From: Candidatus Microgenomates bacterium | GTDB taxonomy: Bacteria > Patescibacteria > Microgenomatia > JADHYG01 | DNA: 5,053 nucleotides | Direction: 5' to 3' | Assembly (NCBI GenBank): GCA_016782545.1 | Contig: JADHYG010000071.1 | Span: 1-5,053 of the forward strand | In this document: in pieces, positions 4,795 to 5,053 of the stretch | Layout: every line of letters begins with the position of its first letter | How positions within the stretch are numbered: the stretch's first letter is position 1 | Translations under genes and position numbers: made by a program | The notes under the pieces: generated by a model | Databases searched by the model: none | What the model saw: the letters and a program-made list of their open reading frames with translations, nothing else | Told to the model about the DNA's origin: nothing

Positions 4795-5053
4795 TTAAAT
4801 CAATTTATTACCTTTACCTACTTCCACCAGAACCCCCAACGTCTCTTTCGCACACTTTTCCCAACTAAATTTTTTTACCTGTTCCAAACCTTTTTTTATC
4901 ATCTCTTGACGTTTCAGCTCATTATAATTAAGAACTTCATTTATTCCCCGACTAATATCTTTTACATCACCAGGGTCAACTAAAACACCAGCCTTGCCTA
5001 CTACTTCAGGCAGACTGCTAACATTACTCGCCACTACTGGCACGCCAAAACTC
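4795..5053 (-). CDS. GT-B glycosyltransferase (GT4 / Glycos_transf_1), C-terminal part only
   Basis: Eighty-five residues are visible; the frame is open to the right edge, so the true start is outside the window. The GTG at 5041-5043 is an internal valine, not a start, since the codons before it (S-F-G) continue the conserved sequence. The segment FGVPVVASNVSSLPEVVGKAGVLVDPGDVKDI is the nucleotide-sugar-binding end of GT4 enzymes, with the glutamate of LPEVVG and the DPGD turn, followed by the usual closing helices (INEVLNYNELKRQEMIKKGLEQVKKFSWEKCAKETLGVL). Such enzymes work in the cytoplasm, adding a sugar to a lipid-linked acceptor. The terminal KGNKLI lies next to a repeat arm that may have supplied the TAA stop. 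Confidence 0.92.
   Translation of the reverse strand, partial: SFGVPVVASNVSSLPEVVGKAGVLVDPGDVKDISRGINEVLNYNELKRQEMIKKGLEQVKKFSWEKCAKETLGVLVEVGKGNKLI

Larger units (their letters stand above)
4654..4800. repeat. Foldback repeat filling the spacer between the two right-hand genes
   Basis: The 147-bp spacer has no gene. Its left arm (4657-4690: ATTTCTAATTTCTAATTATC then AAGCATCTAAAGTTC) aligns imperfectly with the reverse complement of the right arm 4771-4800 (ATTTAATTTCCAATGAAATG then CTAAATGTTC). Between the arms lie palindromic units A (4688-4707) and B (4722-4762). The left arm includes a short TTTCTAA tandem. The right arm overlaps the stop codon of the preceding glycosyltransferase (4795-4797). 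No direct repeats comparable to those of the first spacer are seen at its ends. Confidence 0.6.

Overview
The window is AT-rich, with all four genes on the minus strand, so it is transcribed from right to left: a GT-B glycosyltransferase (3' end only) -> a hexapeptide-repeat acyltransferase -> a family 2 glycosyltransferase -> a very large multi-pass membrane protein that runs off the left edge. This is a cell-surface polysaccharide or glycoconjugate assembly locus. The AT-rich coding, absence of recognisable Shine-Dalgarno sequences, tight packing, dense short palindromic repeats and protein flavour (for example the N-terminal 'RLEDIF' of the ligase-like protein) suggest an uncultivated small-genome bacterium of the Patescibacteria/CPR type. 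That assignment is inference; there is no rRNA or marker gene here.

Layout. 1-2889 (minus): one uninterrupted reading frame of 963 visible codons. It joins an O-antigen ligase/Wzy-like half (about residues 1-500) to a GT-C (PMT/GT39-like) half (about residues 505-963, C-terminus outside the window). All 963 codons were checked by hand and contain no in-frame stop. 2861-3847 (minus): WbbL-like GT2 that overlaps the membrane gene by 29 nt. 3848-4050: spacer filled by a palindromic insertion. 4051-4647 (minus): WcaF/NodL-like left-handed beta-helix acyltransferase. 4648-4794: second spacer, also filled by a foldback repeat. 4795-5053 (minus): C-terminal part of a GT4-type glycosyltransferase.

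How the genes could work together (inference): the two cytoplasmic glycosyltransferases build a lipid-linked glycan, the acyltransferase decorates it, and the fused membrane protein polymerises or ligates it and adds a sugar from a polyprenyl-phosphate donor on the outer face of the membrane.

The most unusual layer is the repeats. Small hairpin-rich or tandem sequences sit in both spacers and also, in frame, inside two coding regions. The spacer before the GT2 gene looks like a datable insertion: the 14 bp containing the GT2 start codon are duplicated exactly on both sides of a 190-bp palindromic element. Removing the insert restores a TGATG stop/start overlap between the acyltransferase and GT2 genes. 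The spacer hairpins are nested: a TCGA-rich outer palindrome carries different GC-rich inner palindromes at the same internal position. The in-frame hairpin in the membrane protein uses the same GTCCCG...CGGGAC arms.
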